64,000 nucleotides of DNA from Colwellia sp. PAMC 20917 (GCF_001767295.1 NZ_CP014944.1:3596001-3660000), one strand, 5' to 3'; numbered from the stretch's first letter, positions 50,355 to 61,047 are shown. Program-made: numbers and translations. Notes: generated by a model from the sequence alone, not told the origin.

Positions 50355-50695
50355 ACAACATTGCTACTGTAGGCCGAAATGGCGTACATGATTTTATTCT
50401 TATAAGAGCAAGCGCTATTATTTTAACGTTATATACGTTATTGATCGCTGGCTTTTTTGTAGTTACTCCTGATGTAACTTATGACGCTTGGCATAGCTTT
50501 TTTGGCTTGATGTCAGTAAAAATAGCAACATTACTTGCTGTTTTGTCAGTTGTTATACATGCGTGGATTGGTATTTGGCAAGTCTTGTCTGATTATATTA
50601 AACCAGCTTTTTTGCGTGGGTCATTACAATTTTTCTTTTCTGTTACTTTATTAGCTTACCTTGCGGCAGGCTTTTTAATTGTGTGGGGTGTATAA
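50348..50695 (+). CDS. sdhD: Succinate dehydrogenase membrane anchor subunit
   Basis: The second membrane anchor, 115 residues, the same length as in E. coli. It has three helices and the quinone/heme motif HAWIGIWQVLSDYI. ATG 50348 is chosen because GGAG lies seven bases upstream; an ATG at 50312 would overlap sdhC far more. Its stop is directly next to the sdhA GTG. Confidence 0.95.
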   Translation: MVNNIATVGRNGVHDFILIRASAIILTLYTLLIAGFFVVTPDVTYDAWHSFFGLMSVKIATLLAVLSVVIHAWIGIWQVLSDYIKPAFLRGSLQFFFSVTLLAYLAAGFLIVWGV

Positions 50696-52468
50696 GTGGG
50701 CGTTCCAATTCGTGAATTTGACGCTATAGTTATTGGCGCCGGTGGTGCAGGTATGCGCGCTGCATTAGCTATTTCTGAATCAGGTAAATCTTGTGCCTTG
50801 ATTTCTAAAGTTTTTCCTACTCGTTCTCATACAGTATCTGCTCAAGGTGGTATCACTGTTGCGCTAGGTAATGCGCATGAAGATCATTGGGAACAACATA
50901 TGTACGATACCGTTAAGGGTTCTGATTATATCGGAGATCAAGACGCAATCGAATACATGTGTAAAACAGGTCCTGAATCTATTATTGAGTTAGAGAAAAT
51001 GGGTCTACCTTTTTCTCGTACTGAAGAAGGTAAGATTTATCAACGTCCTTTCGGTGGCCAATCTAAAAACTTTGGTGGCGAACAAGCTGCACGTACAGCA
51101 GCTGCAGCCGATCGTACTGGCCATGCTTTATTACATTGCTTGTACCAACAAAACGTTAAAAATAAAACTAATGTCTACTCTGAATGGTATGCACTAGATT
51201 TAGTTAAAAATAGTGACGGTGCTATTGTTGGTACAACCGCTATTTGTATCGAAACAGGCGAGATTGTTTACTTCAAAGCCCGTGCTACGGTATTAGCTAC
51301 CGGTGGTGCTGGTCGTATCTATGCATCAACAACTAATGCTCACATCAATACTGGTGACGGTGTTGGCATGGCAGTTCGTGCTGGCATACAGATGCAAGAC
51401 ATGGAAATGTGGCAGTTTCATCCAACAGGAATCGCCGGTGCAGGTACGCTTGTTACTGAAGGTTGTCGTGGAGAAGGTGGTTACCTGCTTAACAAAGATG
51501 GCGAGCGTTTCATGGAACGTTACGCACCAAATGCTAAAGATTTAGCCGGTCGTGACGTAGTTGCTCGTTCTATGATGACAGAGATCCGTGAAGGTCGTGG
51601 TTTTGACGGTCCTATGGGTCCGCATCTTAAACTTAAACTTGATCATTTAGGCCGTGAAACGCTTGAAAAACGTTTACCAGGTGTTTGTGATTTATCTAAA
51701 ACATTTGCTCACGTAGATCCAGCAGTAGAACCTATTCCAGTTATACCAACTTGTCATTATCAGATGGGTGGTGTTCCTTGTAACGTGAATGGCCAAGCGA
51801 TTAACTTTAACCCAGAAACGGGTAAAGAAACTATCGTTGAAGGGTTATTTGCCGTTGGTGAAATCGCTTGTGTATCTGTTCATGGAGCAAACCGTTTAGG
51901 TGGTAATTCTCTTCTTGATTTAGTGGTCTTTGGTCGTGCAGCGGGTAATTTCTTAGGCACTTACCTAAATGATACGCAAAGCGGAAAAGATGCCTCTGAG
52001 TCTGACTTAGAAGCTTCATTAGCACGTACTAATCGTTGGGAGTCATCTGTAAAAGGTGGAGAAAGTCCAACTAAAATACGTAAAGACTTGCAAAAATGTA
52101 TGCAATTTAACTTCTCGGTATTCCGTGAAGGTGAGGCTATGGCCGAAGGCATGCAAGAGTTGACTGAAATCCGTGAACGTCTTCAACATGCCAGCCTCGA
52201 TGATAAGTCTACAGAATTTAACACGCAACGTATTGAGTGTTTAGAATTAGACAACTTGATGGAAACGGCTTTTTGTACAGCTAAAGCAGCTAACTTCCGT
52301 ACTGAATCTCGTGGTGCACATGCCCGTCAAGATTTCACTGAACGTGATGATGAGAACTGGTTATGCCACTCAATCTACACGCCAGAAACAGAAGAGATGA
52401 CAAAACGTTCTGTAAATATGAAACCTATTCATCGTGAAGCTTTCCCACCGAAAGCTCGTGTATATTAA
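50696..52468 (+). CDS. sdhA: Succinate dehydrogenase flavoprotein subunit
   Basis: It oxidises succinate to fumarate with covalent FAD. The dinucleotide fold [13 protein letters not shown], the FAD-linking histidine in [10 protein letters not shown], the active-site HPTGI and [11 protein letters not shown] motifs are all present. The start is GTG at 50696. 590 residues is typical. It is co-transcribed with sdhCD and sdhB. Confidence 0.97.
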   Translation: MGVPIREFDAIVIGAGGAGMRAALAISESGKSCALISKVFPTRSHTVSAQGGITVALGNAHEDHWEQHMYDTVKGSDYIGDQDAIEYMCKTGPESIIELEKMGLPFSRTEEGKIYQRPFGGQSKNFGGEQAARTAAAADRTGHALLHCLYQQNVKNKTNVYSEWYALDLVKNSDGAIVGTTAICIETGEIVYFKARATVLATGGAGRIYASTTNAHINTGDGVGMAVRAGIQMQDMEMWQFHPTGIAGAGTLVTEGCRGEGGYLLNKDGERFMERYAPNAKDLAGRDVVARSMMTEIREGRGFDGPMGPHLKLKLDHLGRETLEKRLPGVCDLSKTFAHVDPAVEPIPVIPTCHYQMGGVPCNVNGQAINFNPETGKETIVEGLFAVGEIACVSVHGANRLGGNSLLDLVVFGRAAGNFLGTYLNDTQSGKDASESDLEASLARTNRWESSVKGGESPTKIRKDLQKCMQFNFSVFREGEAMAEGMQELTEIRERLQHASLDDKSTEFNTQRIECLELDNLMETAFCTAKAANFRTESRGAHARQDFTERDDENWLCHSIYTPETEEMTKRSVNMKPIHREAFPPKARVY

Positions 52469-52479
52469 GGAGCATTGCA

Positions 52480-53190
52480 ATGAAACAAATTTTTTCGATT
52501 TATCGTTACAACCCTGATGTTGATAATGCACCTTACATGAAAGATTATGAGCTGGATATTCCAGAAGGCTCAGATATGATGGTACTTGATGCACTTATTT
52601 TATTAAAAGAGCAAGATACGACTATCTCTTTCCGTCGTTCATGTCGTGAGGGAGTATGTGGCTCTGACGGTATGAATATTAACGGTAAAAATGGTTTAGC
52701 TTGTATTACACCATTATCGGCTGTTCCAGCAAAGAAAATAGTGTTACGCCCTTTACCTGGTTTACCGGTAGTACGTGATTTAGTTATTGATATGACACAG
52801 TTCTATAATCAATATGAAAAAATCAAGCCGTTCTTAATTAACGATGGTAAAAACCCTCCAGCACGTGAGCATCTTCAATCGATCGAAGAGCGCGAAAAGC
52901 TTGATGGTTTATATGAGTGTATTTTATGTGCTTGTTGTTCAACTTCTTGTCCGTCTTTCTGGTGGAACCCAGATAAGTTTATTGGACCAGCAGGTTTGTT
53001 GCATGCTTATCGCTTCTTAATTGATAGCCGTGATACTGCAACTGAAGAACGTTTAGATGGTTTGCAAGATGCCTACAGCGTATTCCGTTGTCATGGTATT
53101 ATGAACTGTGTTGATGTTTGTCCAAAAGGATTAAACCCAACGAAAGCTATCGGCCATATTAAGTCGATGTTGATTTCACGCGCAGTATAA
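52480..53190 (+). CDS. sdhB: Succinate dehydrogenase iron-sulfur subunit
   Basis: It passes electrons from FAD to quinone through [2Fe-2S], [4Fe-4S] and [3Fe-4S] clusters; their ligands lie in CREGVCGSDGMNINGKNGLAC, CILCACCSTSCP and CHGIMNCVDVCPKGL (each quoted in part). AAGGAG lies six bases before the ATG. 236 residues against 238 in E. coli. Confidence 0.97.
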   Translation: MKQIFSIYRYNPDVDNAPYMKDYELDIPEGSDMMVLDALILLKEQDTTISFRRSCREGVCGSDGMNINGKNGLACITPLSAVPAKKIVLRPLPGLPVVRDLVIDMTQFYNQYEKIKPFLINDGKNPPAREHLQSIEEREKLDGLYECILCACCSTSCPSFWWNPDKFIGPAGLLHAYRFLIDSRDTATEERLDGLQDAYSVFRCHGIMNCVDVCPKGLNPTKAIGHIKSMLISRAV

Positions 53191-53203
53191 AATTAAATAG
53201 CAG

Positions 53204-53229
53204 AGTGTTAGATGAAATTATCTAGCACT
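53204..53229. repeat. Hairpin in the sdhB-sucA gap
   Basis: AGTGTTAGAT (53204-53213) pairs with ATCTAGCACT (53220-53229) with one wobble, loop GAAATT. No T-run follows, so it is probably an RNA-processing or stabilising structure within the sdh-suc operon. Confidence 0.5.
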
Positions 53230-53349
53230 TTGGTGTTTTAAAACAGGAATAGTCATCATTAGCAGATGACAATTAGCCATTAGTCTAGTTGACTTGCTAA
53301 CGATAATTGTTTATTTTTTTATTGCTTTTATCCCATAAAGGAACAGGCA

Positions 53350-56157
53350 ATGCCCGAAGGTACAATGAAGGCTTGGTTAGAGTCTTCTCATTTAAGTGGT
53401 GCTAACGCTACTTATATTGAAGAATTATACGAATCTTATTTGGATAACTCCCAATCTGTTTCTGCAGAATGGCGAACGTTATTCCAACAACTTCCAAAAA
53501 TTGAAGGTGCTGACTTAGAATTCAGGCACTCTGAAATCCGCAATGAATTTAAAGAATTAGCTAAGCAATCCCATAAAACTGTTGTTGTTTCTGGTAGCAG
53601 TGATGCCAAACAAGTTAAAGTTTTACAGCTAATTAATGCTTTTCGTTTTCGTGGACATCAAAATGCCAACCTTGACCCATTAGGTTTGTGGAAGCGAGAT
53701 AAGGTACGCGATTTACAACTGTCGCATCATGAACTTTCAGAAAACGACTTTGATACAGAGTTCAACGTCGGCTCATTTGCTACTTCTCAAGATGCGATGA
53801 AGTTAGGTGACTTATACAATGCCCTTAAAACTACTTACTGTGGTTCTATCGGTGCTGAATATATGCACATTACTGACACCGATGAAAAACGTTGGATCCA
53901 ACAACGTTTAGAGTCTGTTCAGTCGCAAGCAAAATTTTCTGTCGAGCAAAAAGAAGAAATTCTTAAAGGCCTTATCGCTGCCGATGGTATTTGTAAATAC
54001 CTTGGGGCTAAGTTCCCAGGCGCTAAACGTTTCTCCCTTGAAGGTGGTGATGCGTTAATACCTATGCTGAAAGAGCTTATTTCTCGTGCTGGTACGCAAG
54101 GCACTAAAGAAGTTGTTATTGGTATGGCTCACCGTGGCCGTTTAAATGTTTTAGTTAACGTGATGGGTAAAAATCCGTCGAAGTTATTTGACGAGTTTGG
54201 CGGTAAACACGATGAAATTTTATCTTCAGGTGATGTTAAATATCACCAAGGTTATTCATCAGATTTTGTAACGCCTGGTGGCAATGTTCATTTAGCTTTG
54301 GCCTTTAATCCATCGCATCTAGAAATTGTTAACCCTGTTGTTATTGGCTCAGTCCGTGCGCGTCAAGACAGACGTGGTGATAAAGTCGGTGATACGGTTC
54401 TTCCGGTTACTATTCATGGTGATGCTGCTATTGCCGGTCAGGGTGTGGTTCAAGAAACGTTTAATATGTCACAAGCACGTGCATTTAAAGTTGGCGGAAC
54501 GATACGTATCGTTGTTAATAATCAGGTCGGATTTACAACGTCTAATCCTGCAGATACGCGCAGTGGTGAATATTGTACTGAAATTGCAAAAATGGTTTCA
54601 GCACCGATTCTTCATGTTAATGGCGATGACCCAGAAGCTGTTATCTTGGCAACACAAATTGCCCTTGATTATCGCAACGAATTTAAGCGTGATGTCGTTA
54701 TCGACCTTGTTTGTTACCGTCGTCATGGTCACAATGAAGCTGATGAGCCTAGTGCAACGCAGCCATTGATGTACAAAAAAATTAAGAAACACCCAACACC
54801 TCGTCAACTCTATGCACAGCAACTTGATACAGAGGGTTCAATCAATTTAGATAAGTCGAATGAATTAACCTCTTATTATCGTAAATTGTTAGACGAAGGT
54901 CAGTGTACGGTTGAACAATGGCGACCTATGACAGAACATTCTGTCGATTGGACTCCATATCTTGGCCATGAGTGGGACGATGATTACGATAAAGAAATTT
55001 CTGTTGAAAAACTGAAAGAACTTGCCGGTAAATTGTCAACATATCCTGAGACTCATCCTGTACAAGGTCGTGTTAAGAAGATATACGATGATCGCGTTAA
55101 AATGGCATCGGGTGAAAAATTACTCGATTGGGGTATGGCAGAAAACTTAGCTTATGCCTCGATTGTTGATTTAGGTAAACGTGTTCGTATTACTGGGCAA
55201 GACTCTGGTCGCGGTACTTTTTTCCATCGTCATGCTGTTTTACATAACCAAGATGATGCGAGCAAATACTTACCTTTGCAAAATATTCGCGAAGGACAAG
55301 GTCCATTCGATATTCATGACTCAGTGTTGTCAGAAGTATCAGTAGTTGCCTTTGAATATGGCTATACCACAGCAGAGCCTGCAGGGCTTACTATTTGGGA
55401 AGCGCAATTTGGTGATTTTGCTAACTGTGCACAAGTAGTCTTTGACCAATTTATTAGTTCAGGTGAGCAAAAGTGGGGCCGTTTATGTGGTTTAACTATG
55501 TTGTTACCTCATGGCTATGAAGGTCAAGGTCCTGAGCATTCATCTGCACGATTAGAGCGTTTCTTGCAGCTTTGTGCCGATCACAATATGCAAGTTTGTG
55601 TGCCATCAACACCTGCGCAAGTATTTAACATGCTGCGTCGCCAAGTTGTTCGTCCTATGCGTCGTCCATTGGTTGTTATGTCGCCTAAGTCATTATTAAG
55701 ACATCCTTTAGCGGTCTCTTCATTAGAAGAGCTATCGACCGGTGTGTTTCATAATGTCATTGGTGAAGTTGATGATATCGATCCGAAAAAAGTGACACGT
55801 GTCGTTTTTTGTAGTGGTAAAGTTTACTATGAATTACTTGATCAGCGTCGCAAGAGTGAGCAAGAAAATGTTGTTATCATTCGAATCGAGCAGCTATATC
55901 CATTTCCAGAGGAAGAGCTTCAAGCAGAGTTGGCCAAATACCAGCATGTTAAGCAATTCGTTTGGTGTCAGGAAGAACCGCAAAACCAAGGTGCATGGTA
56001 TTGTTCACAGCATCACTTTAGAGCGGCAATACCTGAAGGTACTTATTTGACATATGCTGGTCGTAAGGCCTCTGCAGCACCAGCTGTAGGTTATATGTCT
56101 GTCCATGTAAAAGAACAACAAGCGCTAGTCAATGACGCGCTATCTGTTGAAGACTAG
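53350..56157 (+). CDS. sucA: 2-oxoglutarate dehydrogenase E1 component
   Basis: It decarboxylates 2-oxoglutarate using thiamine diphosphate and passes succinyl to SucB. The motifs AHRGRLNVLVNVMGK, GDVKYHQGYSSDF, NPSHLEIVNPVV and RRHGHNEADEP are present, as is the C-terminal LPHGYEGQGPEHSSAR. 935 residues against 933. AAGGAA lies before the ATG. Confidence 0.97.
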   Translation: MPEGTMKAWLESSHLSGANATYIEELYESYLDNSQSVSAEWRTLFQQLPKIEGADLEFRHSEIRNEFKELAKQSHKTVVVSGSSDAKQVKVLQLINAFRFRGHQNANLDPLGLWKRDKVRDLQLSHHELSENDFDTEFNVGSFATSQDAMKLGDLYNALKTTYCGSIGAEYMHITDTDEKRWIQQRLESVQSQAKFSVEQKEEILKGLIAADGICKYLGAKFPGAKRFSLEGGDALIPMLKELISRAGTQGTKEVVIGMAHRGRLNVLVNVMGKNPSKLFDEFGGKHDEILSSGDVKYHQGYSSDFVTPGGNVHLALAFNPSHLEIVNPVVIGSVRARQDRRGDKVGDTVLPVTIHGDAAIAGQGVVQETFNMSQARAFKVGGTIRIVVNNQVGFTTSNPADTRSGEYCTEIAKMVSAPILHVNGDDPEAVILATQIALDYRNEFKRDVVIDLVCYRRHGHNEADEPSATQPLMYKKIKKHPTPRQLYAQQLDTEGSINLDKSNELTSYYRKLLDEGQCTVEQWRPMTEHSVDWTPYLGHEWDDDYDKEISVEKLKELAGKLSTYPETHPVQGRVKKIYDDRVKMASGEKLLDWGMAENLAYASIVDLGKRVRITGQDSGRGTFFHRHAVLHNQDDASKYLPLQNIREGQGPFDIHDSVLSEVSVVAFEYGYTTAEPAGLTIWEAQFGDFANCAQVVFDQFISSGEQKWGRLCGLTMLLPHGYEGQGPEHSSARLERFLQLCADHNMQVCVPSTPAQVFNMLRRQVVRPMRRPLVVMSPKSLLRHPLAVSSLEELSTGVFHNVIGEVDDIDPKKVTRVVFCSGKVYYELLDQRRKSEQENVVIIRIEQLYPFPEEELQAELAKYQHVKQFVWCQEEPQNQGAWYCSQHHFRAAIPEGTYLTYAGRKASAAPAVGYMSVHVKEQQALVNDALSVED

Positions 56158-56176
56158 TGAGTAAGGAATAAAATAA

Positions 56177-57673
56177 ATGACAACCGAAATTAAGGTTCCC
56201 GTTTTACCTGAATCTGTTGCTGATGCAACCGTAGCTACTTGGCATGTTCAAGTAGGTGATAAAGTTTCACGTGACCAAGTATTAGTAGATATTGAAACTG
56301 ACAAAGTTGTGCTTGAAGTACAAGCTGTCGTTGATGGAGTGATCACTGAGATTTCTCAAGCCGAAGGCGCAACAGTATTGGGCGAGCAAGTCATTGCAAT
56401 CCTCACTGAAGGCGATGCAGCAGCTGATGTTTCAGCTCCTGCAGCGGCAAAACCTGCAGCAGCGGCAAAATCAGCTCCTGCAGCGGCAACAGCAGTGAAA
56501 GTTATCGACATCATCGTACCGGTTTTACCTGAGTCTGTTGCTGATGCAACAGTTGCTACTTGGCATGTTGCTGAGGGTGATACAGTTTCTGTTGACCAAA
56601 ACTTGGTTGATATCGAAACGGATAAAGTTGTTCTAGAAGTTGTTGCTCAAGACAATGGTGTGATTGGTAAGATAATCCACGTCGAAGGCGACACGGTATT
56701 AGGTTCACAAGTTATAGGCCAACTTAATGCGGGCGCAACAGCAAGTGCTTCTGCAGCTACTTCAGAAGATGCGATTAGCTCTGATGAATTAGCTAGCCCT
56801 TCTGTTCGTCGTTTAATGACAGAAAAAGGCTTAACAGCGGCTAATGTTAGAGGTACAGGTAAAGGTGGACGTATTTCTAAAGAAGATGTTGAAGCAGCGG
56901 CCAATAAACCTGCACCAGCAGCTCCTGCGGCAAAAACTGCTGCTGCGACACCTGTTGCACAAGATTTAGGCGGACGTACGCAAAAACGTGTACCTATGAC
57001 ACGTTTACGCAAAACAATTGCCAAACGTTTATTAGAAGCTAAAAACTCAACGGCAATGCTAACAACGTTTAACGAAGTTAACATGAAGCCAATTATGGAT
57101 CTTCGTAAGCAATATAAAGATCTTTTTGAGAAGACGCATGATACGCGTTTAGGCTTTATGTCATTTTATGTTAAAGCGGTTACTGAAGCATTGAAACGCT
57201 TTCCAGCGGTTAATGCATCAATCGATGGTGACGATATTGTTTATCATAACTTTTTTGACATCTCAATTGCTGTTTCTACGCCGCGTGGCTTAGTAACACC
57301 AGTATTACGTGATGCAGATCAATTAGGTATGGCAGCGATTGAAAATGGTATTCGTGACTTAGCAATAAAAGGTCGCGACGGAAAGCTTTCAATTGAAGAT
57401 ATGACCGGCGGTAATTTCACGATTACTAACGGTGGTGTTTTTGGTTCATTACTTTCAACACCTATTTTAAACTTACCGCAAGCGGCTATTTTAGGTATGC
57501 ATAAGATCCAAGACAGACCTATGGCTGTTGATGGAAAAGTTGAAATACTTCCTATGATGTACTTAGCACTTTCTTATGATCATCGTTTAATTGATGGTAA
57601 AGAATCTGTTGGCTTTTTAGTGGCAATTAAAGACTTGTTAGAAGATCCAACACGTCTACTTCTTGATATATAA
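56177..57673 (+). CDS. sucB: 2-oxoglutarate dehydrogenase E2 component with two lipoyl domains
   Basis: Dihydrolipoyllysine succinyltransferase. Two lipoyl domains carry Lys43 and Lys150 in near-identical ETDKVVLEV motifs, joined and followed by Ala/Pro-rich linkers. A peripheral subunit-binding domain (about 205-240, [13 protein letters not shown]) and the catalytic core with His469 in [10 protein letters not shown] follow. E. coli SucB has one lipoyl domain and 405 residues; here the 498 residues are explained by the extra domain. The second lipoyl repeats the first almost exactly ([18 protein letters not shown]), so it is a recent duplication in evolutionary terms. Confidence 0.97.
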   Translation: MTTEIKVPVLPESVADATVATWHVQVGDKVSRDQVLVDIETDKVVLEVQAVVDGVITEISQAEGATVLGEQVIAILTEGDAAADVSAPAAAKPAAAAKSAPAAATAVKVIDIIVPVLPESVADATVATWHVAEGDTVSVDQNLVDIETDKVVLEVVAQDNGVIGKIIHVEGDTVLGSQVIGQLNAGATASASAATSEDAISSDELASPSVRRLMTEKGLTAANVRGTGKGGRISKEDVEAAANKPAPAAPAAKTAAATPVAQDLGGRTQKRVPMTRLRKTIAKRLLEAKNSTAMLTTFNEVNMKPIMDLRKQYKDLFEKTHDTRLGFMSFYVKAVTEALKRFPAVNASIDGDDIVYHNFFDISIAVSTPRGLVTPVLRDADQLGMAAIENGIRDLAIKGRDGKLSIEDMTGGNFTITNGGVFGSLLSTPILNLPQAAILGMHKIQDRPMAVDGKVEILPMMYLALSYDHRLIDGKESVGFLVAIKDLLEDPTRLLLDI

Positions 57674-57702
57674 TCGAGAAGATTAAATCTTTTGATTTAG
57701 AC

Positions 57703-57750
57703 TATAGTATTAGCTCTGGGGACTTTGTTCCTTAGAGCTTTTATACTATA
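57703..57750. repeat. Long imperfect hairpin between sucB and sucC
   Basis: TATAGTAT (57703-57710) pairs with ATACTATA (57743-57750), and inside it AGCTCTGGGGA (57712-57722) pairs with TCCTTAGAGCT (57729-57739), loop about six bases. The inner part with the following TTTTA could act as a weak terminator; the whole could be an RNA-processing site that sets sucAB and sucCD levels. Confidence 0.55.
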
Positions 57751-57873
57751 ATCGATCAACTTTTTTCGATGATAGCGAATTTTATTTATATTTATGATTA
57801 AAATTAAGATTTTACTTATATTTATAACTAAGAACAGCTGTCATTATCATTCACAGATAAATGGAAATACACC

Positions 57874-59040
57874 ATGAATTTGCATGAGTATCAAGCGAAA
57901 CAATTATTCGCTGAATATGGTTTACCAGTTTCTGAAGGTTTCGCTTGCGATACACCTCAGGAAGCGGCAGAAGCGGCTGATAAAATCGGCGGCACTATGT
58001 GGGTTGTTAAAACTCAAGTTCACGCGGGCGGTCGCGGTAAAGCTGGCGGCGTTAAGCTAGTTAAATCTAAGCAAGAAATCAAAGATTTTGCTCAAAACTG
58101 GTTAGGTAAGAACTTAGTTACTTACCAAACTGACGCTAACGGTCAGCCAGTTGCTAAAATTTTAGTAGAAAGCTGTACAGATATTGCTAACGAATTATAT
58201 CTTGGTGCTGTTGTTGACCGCGCTAGTCGTCGAGTAGTATTCATGGCCTCTACTGAAGGCGGTGTTGATATTGAGAAGATTGCTGAAGAAACGCCTGAGT
58301 TAATTCACCAAGCTGAAATCGATCCACTTGTTGGTGCTCAACCGTACCAAGCTCGTGAATTAGGTTTTAAGTTAGGTTTAAACCCGACGCAAATGAAGCA
58401 ATTTGTTAAGATCTTTTTAGGTCTTGCAAAAATGTTTGAAGATTTCGATTTCGCTTTATTAGAAATCAACCCGTTAGTTATTACTGACGAAGGTAATCTT
58501 CACTGTTTAGATGGCAAAATTGGTATCGATGGTAATGCTTTATACCGTCAACCTAAAATGCGTGCGTTCCATGATCCATCTCAAGAAGATGAACGTGAAG
58601 CTCATGCTGCACGTTTTGAATTAAACTACGTAGCCTTAGACGGTAACGTTGGTTGTATGGTTAACGGTGCCGGCCTAGCAATGGGTACTATGGATATCGT
58701 TAATTTACACGGCGGCAAGCCAGCTAACTTCCTAGATGTTGGCGGCGGAGCAACGAAAGAACGTGTTTCTGAAGCATTCAAAATCATTCTTTCTGACGAC
58801 AACGTTAAAGCTGTTTTAGTTAACATCTTTGGTGGCATTGTACGTTGTGACATGATTGCTGAAGGTATTATCGCTGCAGTTAAAGATGTAGGCGTTAAAG
58901 TACCTGTAGTTGTACGTTTAGAAGGTACAAATGCTGAAGAAGGTCGTGAAGTTCTTAAAAAATCTGGCTTAGACATCATTGCTGCTGAGTCATTAACTGA
59001 TGCAGCGACAAAAGTTGTAGCAGCTGCGGAGGGCAAATAA
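57874..59040 (+). CDS. sucC: Succinyl-CoA synthetase beta subunit
   Basis: It makes succinate and ATP or GTP from succinyl-CoA with SucD. An ATP-grasp domain is shown by [33 protein letters not shown] and the C-terminal [16 protein letters not shown]. The 388 residues match E. coli exactly. Its TAA overlaps the sucD ATG by one base. Confidence 0.97.
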   Translation: MNLHEYQAKQLFAEYGLPVSEGFACDTPQEAAEAADKIGGTMWVVKTQVHAGGRGKAGGVKLVKSKQEIKDFAQNWLGKNLVTYQTDANGQPVAKILVESCTDIANELYLGAVVDRASRRVVFMASTEGGVDIEKIAEETPELIHQAEIDPLVGAQPYQARELGFKLGLNPTQMKQFVKIFLGLAKMFEDFDFALLEINPLVITDEGNLHCLDGKIGIDGNALYRQPKMRAFHDPSQEDEREAHAARFELNYVALDGNVGCMVNGAGLAMGTMDIVNLHGGKPANFLDVGGGATKERVSEAFKIILSDDNVKAVLVNIFGGIVRCDMIAEGIIAAVKDVGVKVPVVVRLEGTNAEEGREVLKKSGLDIIAAESLTDAATKVVAAAEGK

Positions 59041-59912
59041 TGTCTATCTTAATTAATAAAGATACTAAAGTAATCTGTCAAGGTTTTACCGGTGGTCAAG
59101 GTACATTCCATTCAGAACAAGCACTTGAATACGGTACACAAATGGTTGGTGGCGTAAGCCCAGGTAAAGGCGGTCAAACGCATTTAGGCCTACCAGTATT
59201 TAACACAGTACGTGAAGCTGTAGAAGCAACTGGCGCAACAGCAACAGTTATTTATGTTCCAGCTCCTTTCTGTAAAGATGCAATTTTAGAAGCAATTGAT
59301 GCAGGCATCGAGCTTATCGTTACTATTACTGAAGGTATTCCTACTTTAGATATGGTTGATGTTAAAGCTAAGCTTGATCAATCTGGCGTTCGTATGATCG
59401 GTCCTAACTGCCCAGGTGTTATTACTCCTGGCGAAACTAAGATTGGTATCATGCCTGGTCACATCCACAAGCCTGGTAAAGTAGGTATTGTTTCACGTTC
59501 TGGTACGTTAACGTACGAAGCCGTTAAGCAAACAACTGATGCAGGTTTTGGCCAATCTACTTGTGTAGGTATTGGTGGTGATCCGATCCCAGGCACTAAC
59601 TTCATCGACGTATTGGAAATGTTCCAAAACGATCCACAAACTGAAGCAATTGTAATGATTGGTGAAATTGGCGGAACTGCTGAAGAAGAAGCGGCTGAAT
59701 ATATCAAAGCACACGTTACTAAACCTGTTGTATCTTACATTGCTGGTGTTACTGCACCAGAAGGTAAGCGTATGGGTCACGCTGGCGCGATTATCGCCGG
59801 TGGTAAAGGTACTGCTGATGAGAAATTTGCAGCATTAGAAGCGGCTGGTGTTAAAACTGTTCGTTCTTTAGCTGATATCGGCGTAGCACTTAAAGAGAAA
59901 ACAGGTTGGTAA
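59040..59912 (+). CDS. sucD: Succinyl-CoA synthetase alpha subunit
   Basis: It binds CoA and carries the phosphorylated histidine. [28 protein letters not shown] and the His of [14 protein letters not shown] are present. 290 residues against 289. Translation is coupled to sucC by the TAATG overlap. A strong terminator follows and ends the sdh-suc operon. Confidence 0.97.
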   Translation: MSILINKDTKVICQGFTGGQGTFHSEQALEYGTQMVGGVSPGKGGQTHLGLPVFNTVREAVEATGATATVIYVPAPFCKDAILEAIDAGIELIVTITEGIPTLDMVDVKAKLDQSGVRMIGPNCPGVITPGETKIGIMPGHIHKPGKVGIVSRSGTLTYEAVKQTTDAGFGQSTCVGIGGDPIPGTNFIDVLEMFQNDPQTEAIVMIGEIGGTAEEEAAEYIKAHVTKPVVSYIAGVTAPEGKRMGHAGAIIAGGKGTADEKFAALEAAGVKTVRSLADIGVALKEKTGW

Positions 59913-59920
59913 TCAGTTAT

Positions 59921-59945
59921 CGTCATCTTGACGAAGGTCAGGATC
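59921..59945. repeat. Degenerate arm of the palindromic repeat just after sucD
   Basis: The sequence beginning CGTCATCTTGACGAAGG and ending TCAGGATC resembles one arm of the repeat family at 60404-60651, starting nine bases after the sucD stop. Confidence 0.5.
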
Positions 59946-59976
59946 TTTAACTATTGATACAGAAATGTTTCTTAAT

Positions 59977-60016
59977 AAAAACCCGCATTCTCAAAAAGAG
60001 AGTGCGGGTTTTTTAT
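59977..60016 (+). terminator. Rho-independent terminator after sucD
   Basis: CCCGCATTCTC (59982-59992), loop AAAAA, GAGAGTGCGGG (59998-60008) with one wobble, flanked by A-run and T-run. Confidence 0.92.
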
Positions 60017-60351
60017 TATTACGTGTTGTGCTTAATATTCAGATAATTCAATGCAACTGAATATTTTTCTTGAATGTAAGTAACAAAATTAAACCATTCA
60101 ACATCAAGCAACAGTATTCTAATATTACTTTCATATAAACAGATATCAGCTAAACCTTACCATATTGTTCTTCTATACCTATTTGCCTCTTTTTGAAAAT
60201 ACTTATGCACAGTACATTCTAGTCTTCATAAACTCTCTTGCTTGAACTTTCATCTTTAATGCTGTGTACATGTACTCATCCATCATTTGACCGTATAAAA
60301 AAACCTATTAAAGCCCCGACAATCCTGAAATTAACTAACGTGTTGTCTTAC

Positions 60352-60400
60352 TGGCTTTATTTCAGTATCCACTTTTGTCGTTCTGAATTATTTCATTTCC
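60352..60400. repeat. Degenerate copies of the intergenic repeat
   Basis: TTTATTTCAGTATCCAC and GTCGTTCTGAATTATTTCA resemble the arms of the full elements that begin at 60406, but with base changes and shortening. Confidence 0.6.
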
Positions 60401-60405
60401 ATTGT

Positions 60406-60481
60406 CGTCATGCTGAATTTATTTCAGTATCTGGGCTTTGAGTTGTTAAGGGGGAGATCCTGAAACAAGTTCAGGATGACG
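60406..60481. repeat. Palindromic (REP/MITE-like) element, copy 1
   Basis: A 26-bp left arm (60406-60431, starting CGTCATGCTGAA) and a 26-bp right arm (60456-60481, ending TTCAGGATGACG) are inverted copies with a few mismatches. Each arm is itself palindromic (CTGAA...TTCAG; CCTGAA...TTCAGG). Confidence 0.85.
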
Positions 60482-60513
60482 GAAGTTGGGTTCAGAATAA
60501 TGGCGTTTGAGTG

Positions 60514-60600
60514 CATGCTGAATTTATTCCAGTATCCACTCACGTCATGCTGAATTTATTCCAGTATCCACTCACGTCATGCTGAATTTATTTCAGTATC
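60514..60600. repeat. 32-bp direct tandem repeat built from the left arm
   Basis: Units start with CATGCTGAATTTAT at 60514, 60546 and 60578, exactly 32 bp apart; the third becomes the left arm of copy 2. Confidence 0.88.
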
Positions 60601-60650
60601 TGGGCTTTTAGTTGTTAAGGTCGAGATCCTGAAACAAGTTCAGGATGACG
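60575..60650. repeat. Palindromic (REP/MITE-like) element, copy 2
   Basis: Left arm 60575-60600 and right arm 60625-60650 are nearly identical to those of copy 1, with the same 24-bp middle differing by a few bases. Confidence 0.85.
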
Positions 60651-60758
60651 GAGGACGTAAATTAAACGGACACTCATTTTAACTTACCCGCTTTGGTTTT
60701 GTTAAAGGGTTTTGTTGTCGGGGGTTGGCTACACCAAAATAGGAGGGAACGCCGAAGC

Positions 60759-60776
60759 CTCTTTGAGCTCAAAGAG
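60759..60776. repeat. Perfect 18-bp palindrome
   Basis: CTCTTTGAGCTCAAAGAG is its own reverse complement and is flanked by further partly pairing bases (AAGC and GCTT). It may be a regulator site or a transcript-end hairpin. Confidence 0.5.
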
Positions 60777-61047
60777 CGCTTTTGTATAAATGAGCATTAA
60801 ACCATATCGTAACCCCCAAGCCGTCATTCCATAATTTTTTATACGGAACTTGTCAGATAACTAGTATGTTAATTAAGTCGTCTGAGGTTAAATCCTATTT
60901 TTATTTATTATTAACATCAATAATTATACTAAGTTTATTAACTGTTATTTAATTATGTGTTAACATTTTCGCTCTATTGAAGGGAATTCGATACGACAAA
61001 GATTGTTTGATTCTATTTCCCTTCTAAATTTTAAAAGGAAAGTAAAA

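Larger units (their letters stand above)
60017..61047. other. Gene-free region with repeats between sucD and a lipoprotein gene
   Basis: About 1 kb without a supported gene. It contains repeat relics from 60352, two full palindromic elements, a 32-bp tandem repeat, an 18-bp perfect palindrome at 60759-60776, and AT-rich DNA before the lipoprotein start. Confidence 0.7.

Noticed and set aside
60230-60360. A short minus-strand hydrophobic frame (FRIVGALIGFFIRSNDG)
   Set aside because: Only 22 codons between stops with no start; it cannot be told apart from chance.
60238-60441. A 67-codon plus-strand open frame
   Set aside because: Its end (HAEFISVSGL) is a translation of the palindromic repeat, and its start lies in AT-rich non-coding DNA without a ribosome site.
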